From: Tricholoma matsutake
Taxonomy: Eukaryota; Basidiomycota; Agaricomycetes; Agaricales; Tricholomataceae
Direction of reading: 5' to 3'
DNA length: 64,000 nucleotides
Assembly: GCA_026075535.2 (NCBI GenBank)
Contig: AP026540.1
Location: forward strand, 11,284,001-11,348,000
Shown here: positions 1 to 10,310 of the stretch, one piece after another
How the letters are laid out: each line of letters starts with the position of its first letter
Position numbering within the stretch: the stretch's first letter is position 1
The notes under the pieces: model-generated
The model's database searches: none
What the model was told of the DNA's origin: nothing
The model's input: only the letters and a program-made list of their open reading frames with translations
Translations under genes and position numbers: made by a program

Positions 1-718
1 CCTTCAGCTTCTTACATAGAAGCTGAAGCTTCCATCTACTAAGGTAAAATTTTTCCCTCGTAAGAATGTTGACAACAATTTTAACATGTTCAACGTGTTC
101 TTCCAGTGTACTCAAGTAGATAATTATATCATCCAGGTACACATCCATCCAAACACCAAGATACATGGCAAACATGTGGTTCATCAGCACCTGACATGTG
201 GCTGGTGCGTTACAATCTCCTTGTTGTATGACCATGCTGACCATGGTCCCATCTGGAGTAGTGACAGCTATCTGAGGTACGTGCTCGGGTATGATATGGA
301 TTTGTTCGAATGCGTCCTTCATGTCCATCAATGACCAATATACTCTACTGGCAATACAACGAAGGATTCCCTCAACATTTGGTAAAGGTGAGGCCATCTT
401 TTTTGTGTTCAAATTTCTCATGTGAAAATCATTAACGCAATGCAGGAGCTGGGGATTCGTTCCTGGTTTTACAATCAACAACATTGGAGCCATGCTAGTG
501 ACTGTAGACTGCCTCCAGTGGCCAGTCTGAAGATATGCATCCCGTTTGGCTGTCCACTGTGGTTGTAGCGCTTCTGGGCAACATGCAGGCCGCCACGGAT
601 ATACTTTTTCCACATCAATTAGTGGAATTGTGTGATTGATGGCATGGAGTGGTGGGAGTGGTAAGTCATGCTGAATATGCTCAACACATATTGGCTCAGC
701 ATACCTTAACAACTCGTC
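1..718 (-). pseudogene. Ty3/gypsy reverse transcriptase, N-terminal part
   Basis: The minus-strand translation gives a run typical of Ty3/gypsy RT: a WRPACCPEAL-like leader, VKPGTNPQ, NDFHMRNLNTKK, then YWSLMDMKDAFEQI (palm motif A), a TPDGTMVSM strand and the catalytic box YLDDIIIY at about 112-135. The two aspartates of the YxDD box are present. The frame is joined to the protease segment through a TAG-type stop near 719. The rest of RT, RNase H and integrase would lie beyond position 1. The region reads as one frame over most of its length, so decay is modest here. Confidence 0.85.
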
Positions 719-1411
719 TCAAACCCTGTCAAGTTGATCGTCATACGTGTCCATTGCCCAAGAGGCAATTCTTGTTACTGACTCTCCCTCTAAAGGTCGA
801 GCCTCAGCACTTCCAACTACTACTGTTGAAGGGTTTAGTCCAGTCATTATTTGGTGCTGGAATAACCAGGGTGTCCCCAGAATTAAATCATAACTGGATA
901 TGTTAATAATATCAAAATAACGTTCTTCTGTGATATCTTGGTACTGAAACTGAACCTTTGTTCCAGCATTTACTTTTGATCTAGAACCCTGAACTGCCAA
1001 TTGTAATGGTAAGGGTTTTGCTAAATTGATTCGTTTTACTCAGAGCTGATCTGCCAAGGTTGTAGACATAAAATCGCCAAGCAATCCTGAGTCGACTAAA
1101 GCATGGACACTTTGTCCATTGATTTGGGTGACAACTACAACTGGTTTTGGAACCACTCGCATCACGTCCTGAGTTATCGCAGTGTTCTGCTCTATAGCAG
1201 ACAGCTGATCTCTGGGGACTTGTACTCCATTTAGCTCAAGCTCGACACCGTCGTCTGGCAGCATCAAGCGCAATGATATTATAGCCGACACATTGTGATA
1301 TATTTGGTTTACAATATAGGCCCATTCTGGATCTTCAAAGGGTTCCTCAAGTACAAAGAAGAAGTCATCTTCATCCGGGAGTGAGTGGCCTTCTTCATGT
1401 GGATCTACCAT
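719..1411 (-). pseudogene. Retropepsin (aspartic protease) of the gypsy element
   Basis: Two adjoining minus-strand segments (1411-1040 and 1000-719) make one retropepsin. The first ends with a VVVTQINGQ strand, the active-site HALVDSGLLGDF (D-S-G in place of the usual D-T/S-G) and FMSTTLADQL. The second has the flap-like region and SSYDLILGTPWLFQH, the second hydrophobic-Leu-Gly-Thr-Pro-Trp signature of gypsy proteases. A stop and about 40 bases separate them. The protease would process the Gag-Pol polyprotein inside the virus-like particle. The strict motif order makes the family assignment firm; the broken frame makes it non-functional as it stands. Confidence 0.82.
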
Positions 1412-1422
1412 ATGTGGTTTGT

Positions 1423-2520
1423 TTAATTGCTTACCATACCACCTGAATATATCAAAGTCGGGTTCCTCAAGAAGATATCTGGGTATTTTGGTCTCGACAT
1501 TTCACATATAATCCAGAATGAGATACTGTTTTTGGTTCCTTGGATCTGGTAAGACCTCAAACTGTTTTTCAATGATAAAATGATATTCATCCCCTGGGTA
1601 GGGGCCTCCTTCCTGCAGTAACGAAGCGGCAGCATTTGCTAGCATATCTCCATTTACTAGATAGTGGAATCTATCATGCAAGACTGAGGGCAAAGACATG
1701 TCTTGCCTCTCGCATTCTTCAGCGTACCACTTTGGCGATGTAAACCCTGGTGTACGTAGATGTTTGGTCAAAATAAATGATTCCATCCGTCGTAATGAAT
1801 CCTTTATCATATAATGACTCTTAGACACCCATTTCACCTTGAAACAACGTTCTTTCAGGTGCCGTCCTAGGTTTCAATTGTAAGCAATAGCATCTCCAGG
1901 ATATGGCTCAGCTAACCCAAGTATCTCAGCAGCCAATACTGTGAGCACATCCCCAATGGGTGTGTATTGTCATAATACTTTACTTGAGAAGTAAGCAGGC
2001 TGCACAATTTTTCGTGTTTTCCGCTTCTCACTAATGCGCTTATTATACCACTGTAGTATTCTGAATTGTGGTTTAGCCAGAAGGTTAATGCCGATCTCTG
2101 TCAGCATATGCTCGCCATAGTCAATGATGAAGCAAGTATGTTCCCGCCTCTCGAAACGGAAGCGGCTCAATGCTTCTTGCTCATCATCTGGTTGATTTAT
2201 TGGAGCGGGGAATATATTCACTGCGAGTTTTAGTCTATGTGCTAACATGTCAAGATAGATGTTGCCCATACTGAAGTCATATATTCTGGGGTAACAGTCA
2301 CAAGCATCGGGCCTGGGTACTTGTGGAAACAATTTCTCGATAAGTTGATCTGCATACCACAGGGGGCAGTTGAACTCTGGATCAAGTAACTGCTCTTTGT
2401 TTATTTCAATGCTATACCCTGCTGGGTCATTGAAGGAATCATGTTGCAGGTCATTAATAAGGTATACATTTTCCTTCTCTGGTATCCGAACTAGTTCAAA
2501 ATGATGATCTTCCATTACTA
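1423..2520 (-). pseudogene. Gag-Pol linker with four WY modules
   Basis: Between zinc knuckle and protease lies about 1.1 kb of minus-strand coding sequence with no family I recognise. It holds four diverged copies of one module of about 50-60 residues. Each copy has a central Y-x-I-x-D-like strand and ends with P-x-F followed four to six residues later by WY: DPEFNCPLWYADQL, KPQFRILQWYNKRI, TPGFTSPKWYAEEC and EPDFDIFRWYGKQL. PYPGD-like turns occur between modules. Stops occur at 1970, 1502 and 1423. A structural or nucleic-acid-binding role in the particle is only a guess. Confidence 0.6.
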
Positions 2521-2548
2521 GTTTTTTCAGATCATCCCCTGGGTAAGG

Positions 2549-3480
2549 CTACACGTGTTGGAGCTGCACCTCAGCTATAAGTGTGGGCGCATCACCCATA
2601 ATAGGAAAACATTCCTCAGAATTCTCAAGGTATGGATCCCTGTCGAAATCAAATGAGACTGCTCCACATGGTAGATCGTGCAGCTCTTTTGTGGTATCTG
2701 CTAGCTCTCGCAACTCATCTACCTCAGCTAGGTTAATCCCGATTTTATAGGAGGGTAAACCTGGGGCCTTTCCCGATTTGTCAGACTTCACGAAGGCACC
2801 CTGCGGGCAATTACACACTAGGTGACCTGGTTCCTTACACTTGAAGCACTTCCTGGTGGCTAACAGCTCATTTCTTTCCTTCTCACTTAACTGAGGTTTT
2901 GAAGGCTTAGAACTTTGAGAATTTGACCCAGATGGTCTATTATTAGCTGTATTCGACGACCTCAACTGGTTATCTCGCCAATTGCTTGGACGAAAGCCCT
3001 TCTGCTGAGGTGGCAAATTTTCATGGCTGTTCCCATTGTTAAACGGCCTCCTCTCACATTTGAAGTTTCGTGTTCTATTTTGGCGGCGCCCTCCGTTTTC
3101 CAAAGAAAACCTTTAAGAATTATTATTATTGTCATTATCAGACCATCCCCTTTTGGACATTCCTTCTCTTTTGGACACTTCAAAGCATTCTGCAGCTTTG
3201 ACAACCCTTTTCCAGGATGAGACTTCAGGGTTCAACTTTTCCCACCACAAAGCCTGCTGGATATCTTGGTTGAGTCCTTTCCATAAGTTTAGAACTCGTT
3301 GCTTGTCACTAACACCTATCATCATATGCAGCTCCTCAAGCTCATAGACATAGTCATCAATGGACCGGTTACCCTGGATACAGCTGTCGAGCTTGTCCCA
3401 AAGATCTGATCTAAAACTTATGGGGAAGCAGTAGTCGAAAATTCTGCTAAAGAATTTTACTAGCATCATTTTACGCTCTT
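2549..3480 (-). pseudogene. Retrotransposon gag with CCHC zinc knuckle
   Basis: The upstream half (about 3469-3113) matches the capsid-like retrotransposon gag pattern: a W-D-K-L-D helix, GNRSIDDYVYELEEL, and RVLNLWKGLNQDIQ. After a TAA stop the frame resumes with an Asn/Arg/Ser-rich basic stretch and then a zinc knuckle, CFKCKEPGHLVCNCP (C-x2-C-x4-H-x4-C), near 2800-2850. Gag forms the particle and the knuckle binds element RNA. An acidic tail follows (FDFDRDPYLENSEE) and the frame ends with TAG at 2549. Confidence is high for the family and low for activity. Confidence 0.82.
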
Positions 3481-3639
3481 TTCGAGCCGCTTTCTGTGTG
3501 TAATAATTTTTTGCCTTTCCTTTCAGATAATATGACAGAATGCATATTCTTCAATTTGAAGGCACCTGCCCGTCTACCAGGTAATCCATGCTTTCTTTCA
3601 CGAATTGATGAAATAATCGGGGGTCTGCTTGACCATTAT

Positions 3640-5077
3640 ACTCTTTGGGCGGTCATGGTTTGATTCTAGTGGAACTAGAATGTGATTTATGATGCTTCAA
3701 GTGCCTTTTCGAGTGCCCACTTCTATGACTTCTCGAACAAGATCTGGATTGTTCGGAGGAGGCTGTTGAGTCATCACCAGAGTCTGAACCCGAGTCTGAG
3801 CTGCTGGGACTCGATGAACTGCCAGAGTCTGAGGAATTGCTATGGCTGGAACTGGAGTCAGAGGAATCTGACGAGCTCGACGAAGACGACAAGGGTGAAG
3901 ACCCATCACCATCAACTGATTGGCTATCCTCCCAAACTTCATCCAAAACACGACCAAGGTAACTTTTAGCTTCTACCTGGTCTAGAGGTCGTAACACATC
4001 AGCTCGACCTCTCTTAGCCTTGCTAGGCTTGGACTTCTTGCTCAGTCCAGCAAGCCAATCAGCTCCAAGATTGGCCAATGGACCCCAATCACTAGACTTG
4101 GAGTCTTTCTTGTGAGCTTTCTCTTTTTCTTTCTTAGATTTAGCTTTCTGTGAGCCAGTTGGTCTCTTTCAGGGCTTTCCGTTTTTGTCCCCAGATGGTG
4201 CCAAGTCTTTCATTGACACTGGACCAATGTGCTTGTCTATAGACTTCTTTTCCTTAGAGGCAGCAGATCCTGCTTCCTCCAATTTGAGCTTCCTTTTCTG
4301 ACTATAGTATTCATACTGATGTTTTTGCCTGTCAGCATCGAATTCTTCGGGGTCAATGCCAGTATTGCCCCAATTTCAGGGGTCTGGCCCCTTTCCTTTC
4401 ACAACAGAGGTACCTTTGACATGCGAGGAAGCTGTTCCTTTGCTGGTTCCTAACACAGCATTACATTTCCAGATACGCTCACGCTGGTCTGGAGTCAAAC
4501 CTTTCTCAGCCTCTTCTAACACAGGATCGTCTCGATCCTGCTTAGCTTTGGCACATTTGGATAGGAATCTGACTCTAATATTACTCTTCTTTAGAGATTC
4601 TAAACTACGGGACCTTCGTGGCTTAACTGTGACCCACGGTTCTCCGTCTTCCTCTTCTACACCAAAGAGGGGCAACGTGAAGGCACTATGGCCTTCGTCA
4701 TCATCGTCAGAGGGCATTTCGCTGACTCTGGGGTTTATAGAAGTATTCGCTCCCTCCCCTGTGGTTAGGTCATCTGAGGAATTCCTAACACCGTCAAGAA
4801 ACGGTGATGGGGATCTCGCCACAACCACATCCGCGAAGGATCTGGCTGCTAAGGCAAAAGGTAAAGGGTGCATCGAGGCATCCCTGACAGACGAACCAGC
4901 ATCTGTAGAAGGACAGATCGACTCACCTTGAACACGTCTAGTCATGCTGCGCAGCTTGTAGGACATTTTCTTGGTTTGATAAAAGTTGTAAAGAGTTTGT
5001 TGACAGAGGAAATAACAAGGGGCTTTCATCGATAAGCAGTGAAGTCCGGGGTGATCAGCCACAGAGTATTGGAGCAT
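3640..5077 (-). pseudogene. N-terminal Gag region, Ser/Asp- and Lys-rich, frame-broken
   Basis: Two minus-strand reading frames (5077-4376 and 4078-3653) are joined by a lower-quality stretch. The first has an acidic and basic mixed composition with PSDDDDEGHS and GLTPDQRERIWKCNAVLG; the second has a Ser/Asp run of about 60 residues and ends in a His/Ser/Lys-rich segment. Their position between LTR and capsid domain suggests they are the N-terminal part of Gag. No domain is recognisable. The long Ser/Asp tract comes from a degenerate GA/TC-rich repeat around 3770-3900. Confidence 0.55.
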
Positions 5078-5156
5078 AAGGATAAAAGCAGAGAGAGGTT
5101 TTTCAGATAGTTTCTGTACTCGTCAAAAAAACAGTGCACGCAACGAGCCTAGCACC

Positions 5157-5306
5157 ATGGAGATTGACAACAAGCAATTGATTTCGGACATCGAATCCCC
5201 AGAGATTCTCGAGGCTATCAAAGCCGCGAAGGGTGCTTCCAAGAAGAAGAAAGAAGCTGTGGGTAAGGAGAAGTCTTCCACCCCAGCCACTGCTGGGGCA
5301 AACTGA
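5157..5306 (+). CDS. Small charged reading frame between gag and LTR
   Basis: A 49-residue plus-strand frame starts at an ATG in the context CACCATGG. It encodes an acidic N-terminal half (IDNKQLISDIESPEILEAIK) and a Lys-rich C-terminal half (KKKK). It lies on the strand opposite to the surrounding gypsy element, between its gag start and its LTR. It could be a remnant of another element or chance. No homologue is recognised. Confidence 0.25.
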   Translation: MEIDNKQLISDIESPEILEAIKAAKGASKKKKEAVGKEKSSTPATAGAN

Positions 5307-5338
5307 GCGGTTCGCTGCATCAACCGCTGGAGGGTGTA

Positions 5339-5595
5339 TGTGACAAACTCAACCCTAACCAACTGCAAAACGGACAGTGTTTCTTATTTATTTCATCCCC
5401 CTTACCCACCATTTCTTTGGCTATGGTACTGCCTTCACCCCTGAGCTCCTGTGTTATATTTATCCTATGAACCCCTATTTATCCTACAGTATAAATGTTC
5501 TACGTACTTGTAGTTTATGATTCAGAATCTAGTTTCATTATATCATGTCAAAATATGTGGCAAAAGCATGACCAGTAGTTGCGGTTTCGTCACAC
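5339..5595 (-). repeat. Gypsy LTR, probable 5' LTR of the minus-strand element
   Basis: The block starts TGTGAC and ends GTCACA, the TG...CA inverted termini expected of an LTR, and is about 257 bases long. It sits directly upstream (minus-strand sense) of the gag region. Most of it is repeated in reverse orientation at 5615-5828. Confidence 0.6.
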
Positions 5596-5614
5596 GTTCA
5601 ATTTGGACAGGAGG

Positions 5615-5828
5615 GACATGATATAATGAAACTGGATTCTGAATCGTAAACTACAAGTACATAGAACATTTATACTGTAGGATAAATAGGGGTTCATAGG
5701 ATAAATATAACACAGGAGCTCAGGGGTGAAGGCAGTACCATAGCCAAAGAAATGGTGGGTAAGGGGGGTGATGAAATAAATAAGAAACACTGTCCATTTT
5801 GCAGTTGGTTAGGGTTGAGTTTGTCACA
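5615..5828 (+). repeat. Inverted, truncated second copy of the LTR
   Basis: This arm is the near-perfect reverse complement of 5339-5549 and ends with the same terminal TGTCACA. The inner 46 bases or so of the LTR are missing. Together the arms form a 210-bp inverted repeat around a 65-bp spacer. Confidence 0.8.
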
Positions 5829-6130
5829 GTGATACAACATTGAGGGCTGGCATGCCCTGGGCTGGGATGTGCCTGCAGACGTGTGCAGAGACAGGACTCG
5901 TCCACTGGAGCTTTGAGAGTGGAGTCAAGGCCAGTTGAGGACAGGCTGCTCCACTCAGAGAGTGCAAAGCTGGTGATGCCGATCTGTGCTCCTGATCCGT
6001 ATTCACCAATCTGGTATGATATTTTATGTGAAGTGAGCAGAAAAGCCAGCCAGTGATGAATTGAAGAGATAGGTTGAAATGAGGGAGTAAAAGATGACAG
6101 ATGAAGGAAACCGAGATGGAAAGTGTGGTT

Positions 6131-6161
6131 TTAGTTGTGGTTGTGGTTGTGGTTGTGGTTG
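6131..6161 (+). repeat. GGTTGT microsatellite
   Basis: Four to five tandem GTGGTT units. The surrounding 5829-6265 region holds no recognisable gene and may be the promoter side of the next gene. Confidence 0.8.
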
Positions 6162-6265
6162 AGAAACGCGAGCAAGAAAGTTGAATAGTGTTTGCTTACA
6201 GCACATGTCCACCCCATAATAAGGAACGACTGTCTTCCTTTTGTTTGGTCTGCCTATGGGAGACT

Positions 6266-7577
6266 ATGTCCACCCCCACTGGTACCAGTCTGCCACGCCG
6301 TTCATCCCATATTGCGAAACAAGCTGCTTACATCGCTAATGCCTTCAATAAAATCCCCGGTAAAAAGCGTCATTCACATGTTGAACCTCAACCTCATCGG
6401 CTCCCCACAACCAACGCCGGGGCTCCTCAAACGTTATATCTTCGAGTCAATCGGCAGCTCCTTCTTCTACTCCCTGACGTGACAGATGACCAACCAAACC
6501 CCCAGCCATTACCACCTCTTCCAGGCACAACCAGGAACCTCAACGTCATTATCGCCGATCTTCCCGACCTGCATCCATTCGCAGGCGACACTGTAGACTG
6601 GCTCATCAGAGTAGCGAGGCTTATATTTCAGCCACTCGGCACGAGCTCCCTCTATACATTTACTACGGAATCAGTTGAATGGTGGTTGGGCAGGGAGATG
6701 CAATTGCCGCTATGGAGGGCGGTGTTGCCTGGGGAGCAGCTGAGGGCCACCATATACGAGTGTCGTCCGAACGATAACACTTTAATCGAGCTCACAAAAC
6801 AGAGTCTCTGTCACACGAGGTCCGTGACTACCAATACATCAGCACCTCGAGCTACTCAGTTCCGCCACGCACTACTTCGACGTGATCAGGCATGCATTAT
6901 TACACATCACACGATGGAGCGCGTGCTTATTTCATCTCACTTGATTCCAAGGCGGCTTGGTGACCTTGGTGTCCAATCCGTCGTTCAACGTTTTACTGGC
7001 CTCGCTACCATAGTGGACAGATACGATCCTGCCATTGGGGTTTCTCTCTTCATGGGGTTAGATGCATTAGTGGATAGTTTCGAGCTGGGATTCTGGAACA
7101 ATGGACCCGTAAGTCTCTTTACCTTTCATATAGTATTGCATTCATGTTTTATGTCAGGACCAATATGTTGTCCACAGTTTTGCCGACATGCCTCTGAATA
7201 TTTGGGGTGGAACACTATCCCAGAATGACCAAGTGTTACATGGTTGCCAGATCATCCCCCTCACGCATGACCCCTTATACACTCTCCCACCAGCTGGCGT
7301 GTTTAACTGGCACTACATCCAGTGTGTCCTCAAAAAATTCTCCACCCCCGCCTATCAGCAAATTAACAATATTGCCTATTTCTCTTTGCCGTTCTGTACA
7401 AGAGACGATGATGACAGCGAGAGTGATGTTGACTTCGATGATGACAGAAACATCGCAAATCCTCCTTATCCTTCTTACCTTTGGGAACTTTCCGAGATGA
7501 GGGCATATCAGCACTTGGAAGCAGTGGAGCGCAATCGCGCCATTGTGACTTGGAACTCTGGTGTCTCTCTCAGCTGA
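6266..7577 (+). CDS. HNH-nuclease-like protein, two exons
   Basis: The model joins 6266-7108 and 7158-7577 through a 49-base intron (GTAAGT...CAG) and gives 420 residues in one frame. I chose ATG 6266 (MSTPTGTSLPRR) because the stretch before it looks non-coding. Residues about 195-225 resemble the start of fungal HNH domains: a hydrophobic L-x-R-R-D-x-A-C-I-I-T strand, then SSHLIPRRLGD with the expected His. The second half (DRYDPAIGVSLF...LGFW) keeps spacing but not a clear Asn/His pair, so catalysis is doubtful. The C-terminus has an acidic tract (DDDDSESDVDFDDD) and a YLWELSEMRAYQHLE helix. Function is unknown; such proteins are common in repeat-rich Agaricomycete regions. Confidence 0.55.
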
Positions 7578-7879
7578 AGCCTGCAATTTATTCCTTGGTC
7601 CCGAAATTCCATCCAAGCTATCATTCTCTTACTGTTTACATGCACCATGTTACTCAGCATTCTTGGCATGAGATTACTGTTTCCTTTGCTGTAGAGTTTA
7701 TTTTTATCATATTCATAAAAGAGCTGCTGTTCCATAGCATAGTACATAACCGAATATTGTAGTATTGTCAAGGTATAAATTGAAACAAAAACAAAACTTA
7801 TGTTGTAGATGTTTTGTCTGCTTGGCACCATCACCAACAGAAGATGGCATGTCCAGAATGATGCATATATGTAGGCTAT

Positions 7880-8315
7880 TTGATAACTGGGCACCATAAT
7901 TCTCTGTTCAGTCAAGACGATGCAGGCCCATCTGGCTGGGAACAGGTTTATGATTCAGTGTTCGCCATGGAAGCAGTCCCAGATGACATGGAACATCTAT
8001 TAGAAACAGACAAGGTATGTCATATGCTGTATATGATCATAGTAAGGCTAAGGAGACTGGCAGTTTCTGTTGAATTGTGGACATGGTGATGTGTTGAGTG
8101 CATATATCTGATATGTTATACAGATCGATCCACATTGTCAAATTTGCAATAGACTGGAAAGAAAAAAGAGTCTACGGTGGAGGGGCAAGGGTGGAAACAC
8201 AACTACCAGCAAAAGTTGTTTGAGTGTGAACAAAAGTCAGGAGGTTGCACATATTGAAGCAACAATGATGAGAAGGCAGAGGGAGACTCTCCATTGTTAT
8301 GAGTCCGAGGTATGA
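7880..8315 (+). CDS. Small two-exon reading frame ending in a repeat boundary
   Basis: Exons 7880-8014 and 8124-8315 join cleanly (GTATGT donor, ACAG acceptor, phase 0) into about 108 residues: an acidic first exon (AMEAVPDDMEHLLETDK) and a basic second exon with DPHCQICNRLERKK. The pair could be extra 3' exons of the HNH-like gene or a separate gene. The stop codon lies inside a repeat (8304 onward) that also interrupts a Helitron frame at 17578, so the original C-terminus may be lost. Confidence 0.4.
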
Positions 8316-8435
8316 GGACTCGTCTTTATAACCCGACGAACATGCCAAATAAGCTTTCTTTTGAAAGTCAGCCCCTACAGATTTTCAAGGTCAGTGGGAT
8401 CTTCCGACATGTGGATTTTGGACCCAAAGGGAAAC
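8304..8435 (+). repeat. Dispersed repeat, copy 1
   Basis: It starts with a hairpin, GAGTCC...GGACTC, in the context TCCGAGGTATGAGGACTCGT. It shares several blocks with 17578-17785: the start, a GAAGTCAG...CAGCCCC(T)TACA block, CCGACA(C/T) and the end GGAAACT. Outside it, 8436-9130 holds no recognisable gene. Confidence 0.65.
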
Positions 8436-9134
8436 TAAGTCTCACGGTTCATTCCAACTAGTATGTCAGACAAAAATGACATCATTTCCAGCAATTAAAG
8501 TTTTTTAGTTGCCTTGTATGTCATCATATCTTGTCACCCAACATTATTGTAATAAAGTATCAGTTTAAATCCTATTGTTTACTATGAAACACAGAGAGCA
8601 TATTAGATGTCAAACTTATTGTAACACAAATAGATGTGAAGGAATAACCATAGCTGTAAGGGGACTAGGGGGGTGCCCTGTGTGTTTTTCCTATTTTTTA
8701 TGTTTGTCCTATATTTTTCCCCACCTCATTTCCTTCTATTCTTCATTTTCTATGATTTTTCCGGATTTTATTACTAATTTTCCCTTGCTATCATGTTTGT
8801 ACATGTTGACACTTTATATTTAGAGGCGGAGTACCCCTTCCAACACATACCCCTTGGTATGATGTCATTCGGTGGCCTTGATCCGCCTATCTCTGCCTTT
8901 TTCTATTTTTAGGTTATATTTGATTTTTGTCATCTTCACATATACTGGGCATCAGCAAGGGGATCCTTAGAGTTTTCTCTTCGGATTTCCCTTTGCTAGG
9001 TGTGTCCCCAATGCCTGTATTATGTAGTATAATTTTAATCTCGGATTTCCCTTTGCTAGAGGCTTAGGTTGCCCTTATAATAGCATTATAACAAGCATAT
9101 CGTAACACTATCTAAGTATGGACACATAGTAAAT

Positions 9135-9480
9135 GTTACATAAGAGGAGAGGCATCGTGAAGGGAGGGGTATGGAAGAGAGAGAGAGAGAGGAGGCAGGT
9201 ACAGAAGCAGAGAAGAGGTGCAAAAGGAGGCGCAGAAGGGAGAGGCACGAAAGGGAGGAGAGGAGCGCAGAATGGAGGAGAGCAGTATGAGAAGGCATGG
9301 AAGGAAGAGAGAATAGAGGCACAGGAAGGGAGGAGAGAGGTGCAAAAGGGAGGAGACAAGGTGCAGAAGGGAGGAGAGAGGTGCCGAAAGGGAGAGGAGA
9401 GGTGGTAGGGAAAGGAGGTATAAAAGAGGGGAGGAGAAGTGAGAAGAGGCACAAGGAGGGATACATAAGAGGAGAAGGGA
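9135..9480 (+). repeat. Purine-rich degenerate minisatellite
   Basis: About 340 bases are almost pure A/G on the plus strand, built of diverged units around GGGAGGAGAGAGGTGCAAAA. Long open frames on both strands here are products of the biased composition. Confidence 0.85.
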
Positions 9481-9584
9481 GTTGACCTGTGAACAAGACC
9501 CTTAAGAATGACAGAAAGAGGTAACCTAAATGAACGTACCTAACACAGTGCTGAAGCTTCCCTGTGGCATTGTAGTCTGATCCA

Positions 9585-10190
9585 AGGTTTACATGACCTA
9601 GAAGAGTGTGAACCTGTGAGAATCTTCTTATGTGCGGTAGCTGGGTATGAACTTGCGATTCTGATGAAGTTTCTCTGCAGCAGTTTACATGACCTAGAAG
9701 AGCATAAACCTGTGAGATCTTATGTGCAGTAGTTGGGTATGGACTTATGATTCTGATGAAGTTTCCCTGCACCGGTTTACACGACCTAGAAGAGCACGAA
9801 CATGTGAGATCTTATGTGCGGTAGCTGGGTACAGACTTACGATTCTGAGATCTGAGCACTGGAGTAGTATCAGTAGTGATGGTATATGAAAGAGTTGGAA
9901 AGAGGCCGGAGAATGAAAGTCCAGCCTGCATAAGCCTGGCGCTATGGCAAATTCCATCCTGCCACAGACTTACAATTCTGCAACTTACAATTCTGCAAAG
10001 TTTCCCTGTGGCAGTTTACATAAACTAGGTGAGATCTTATGTGCAGTAGCTGGGTATGGACTTATGATTCTGAGCACTGGAGTAGTATCAGTAGTGATGG
10101 TATATGAAAGAGTTGGAAAGAGGCCAGAGAATGAAAGTCTGGCCTGTATAAGCCTGGCGCTACAGCAAATTCCATCCTGCCACACTTAAT
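9585..10190 (+). repeat. Tandem repeat array with short and long units
   Basis: Three units of roughly 90-95 bases start GTTTACAYGACCTAGAAGAG near 9586, 9682 and 9774. The third and a fourth (from about 10013) carry an extra block of about 130 bases containing GAGTAGTATCAGTAGTGATG and GTTGGAAAGAGGCC. Each long unit ends with AAATTCCATCCTGCCACA. No gene is apparent. Confidence 0.8.
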
Positions 10191-10310
10191 TGGACTTTGT
10201 TTATGCATGTTATAGCTTTTCCCCTTCACTCATCACTTCGACTTATTGGGTACAATATTTGTGCCACATCTTCAAGTACAGCAAAATTCTTGTGTAGGGC
10301 AGCAAGTGCT

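Larger units (their letters stand above)
1..5595 (-). mobile_element. Decayed Ty3/gypsy LTR retrotransposon, cut by the window edge
   Basis: Read on the minus strand, the order is LTR (5595-5339), Ser/Lys-rich gag N-terminus (5077-3640), retrotransposon gag and CCHC knuckle (3480-2549), a linker with four WY modules (2515-1430), retropepsin (1411-719) and reverse transcriptase running off the left edge. This PR-before-RT order with a CCHC gag is that of Ty3/gypsy; no integrase or RNase H lies inside the window. The coding region is split by stops of all three kinds (for example TAA between gag and knuckle, TAG after the knuckle exon) and small frame changes, so it is inactive. The primer site could not be identified with confidence next to the LTR. 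Confidence 0.88.

Noticed and set aside
8300..8330. Hammerhead ribozyme, suggested by ATGAGGAC near GTC
   Set aside because: The CUGAUGAG and GAAA core elements are not present in the required order.
9086..9772. Minus-strand frame of 228 codons rich in Leu, Pro and Ser
   Set aside because: It comes from the purine-rich minisatellite read on the other strand.
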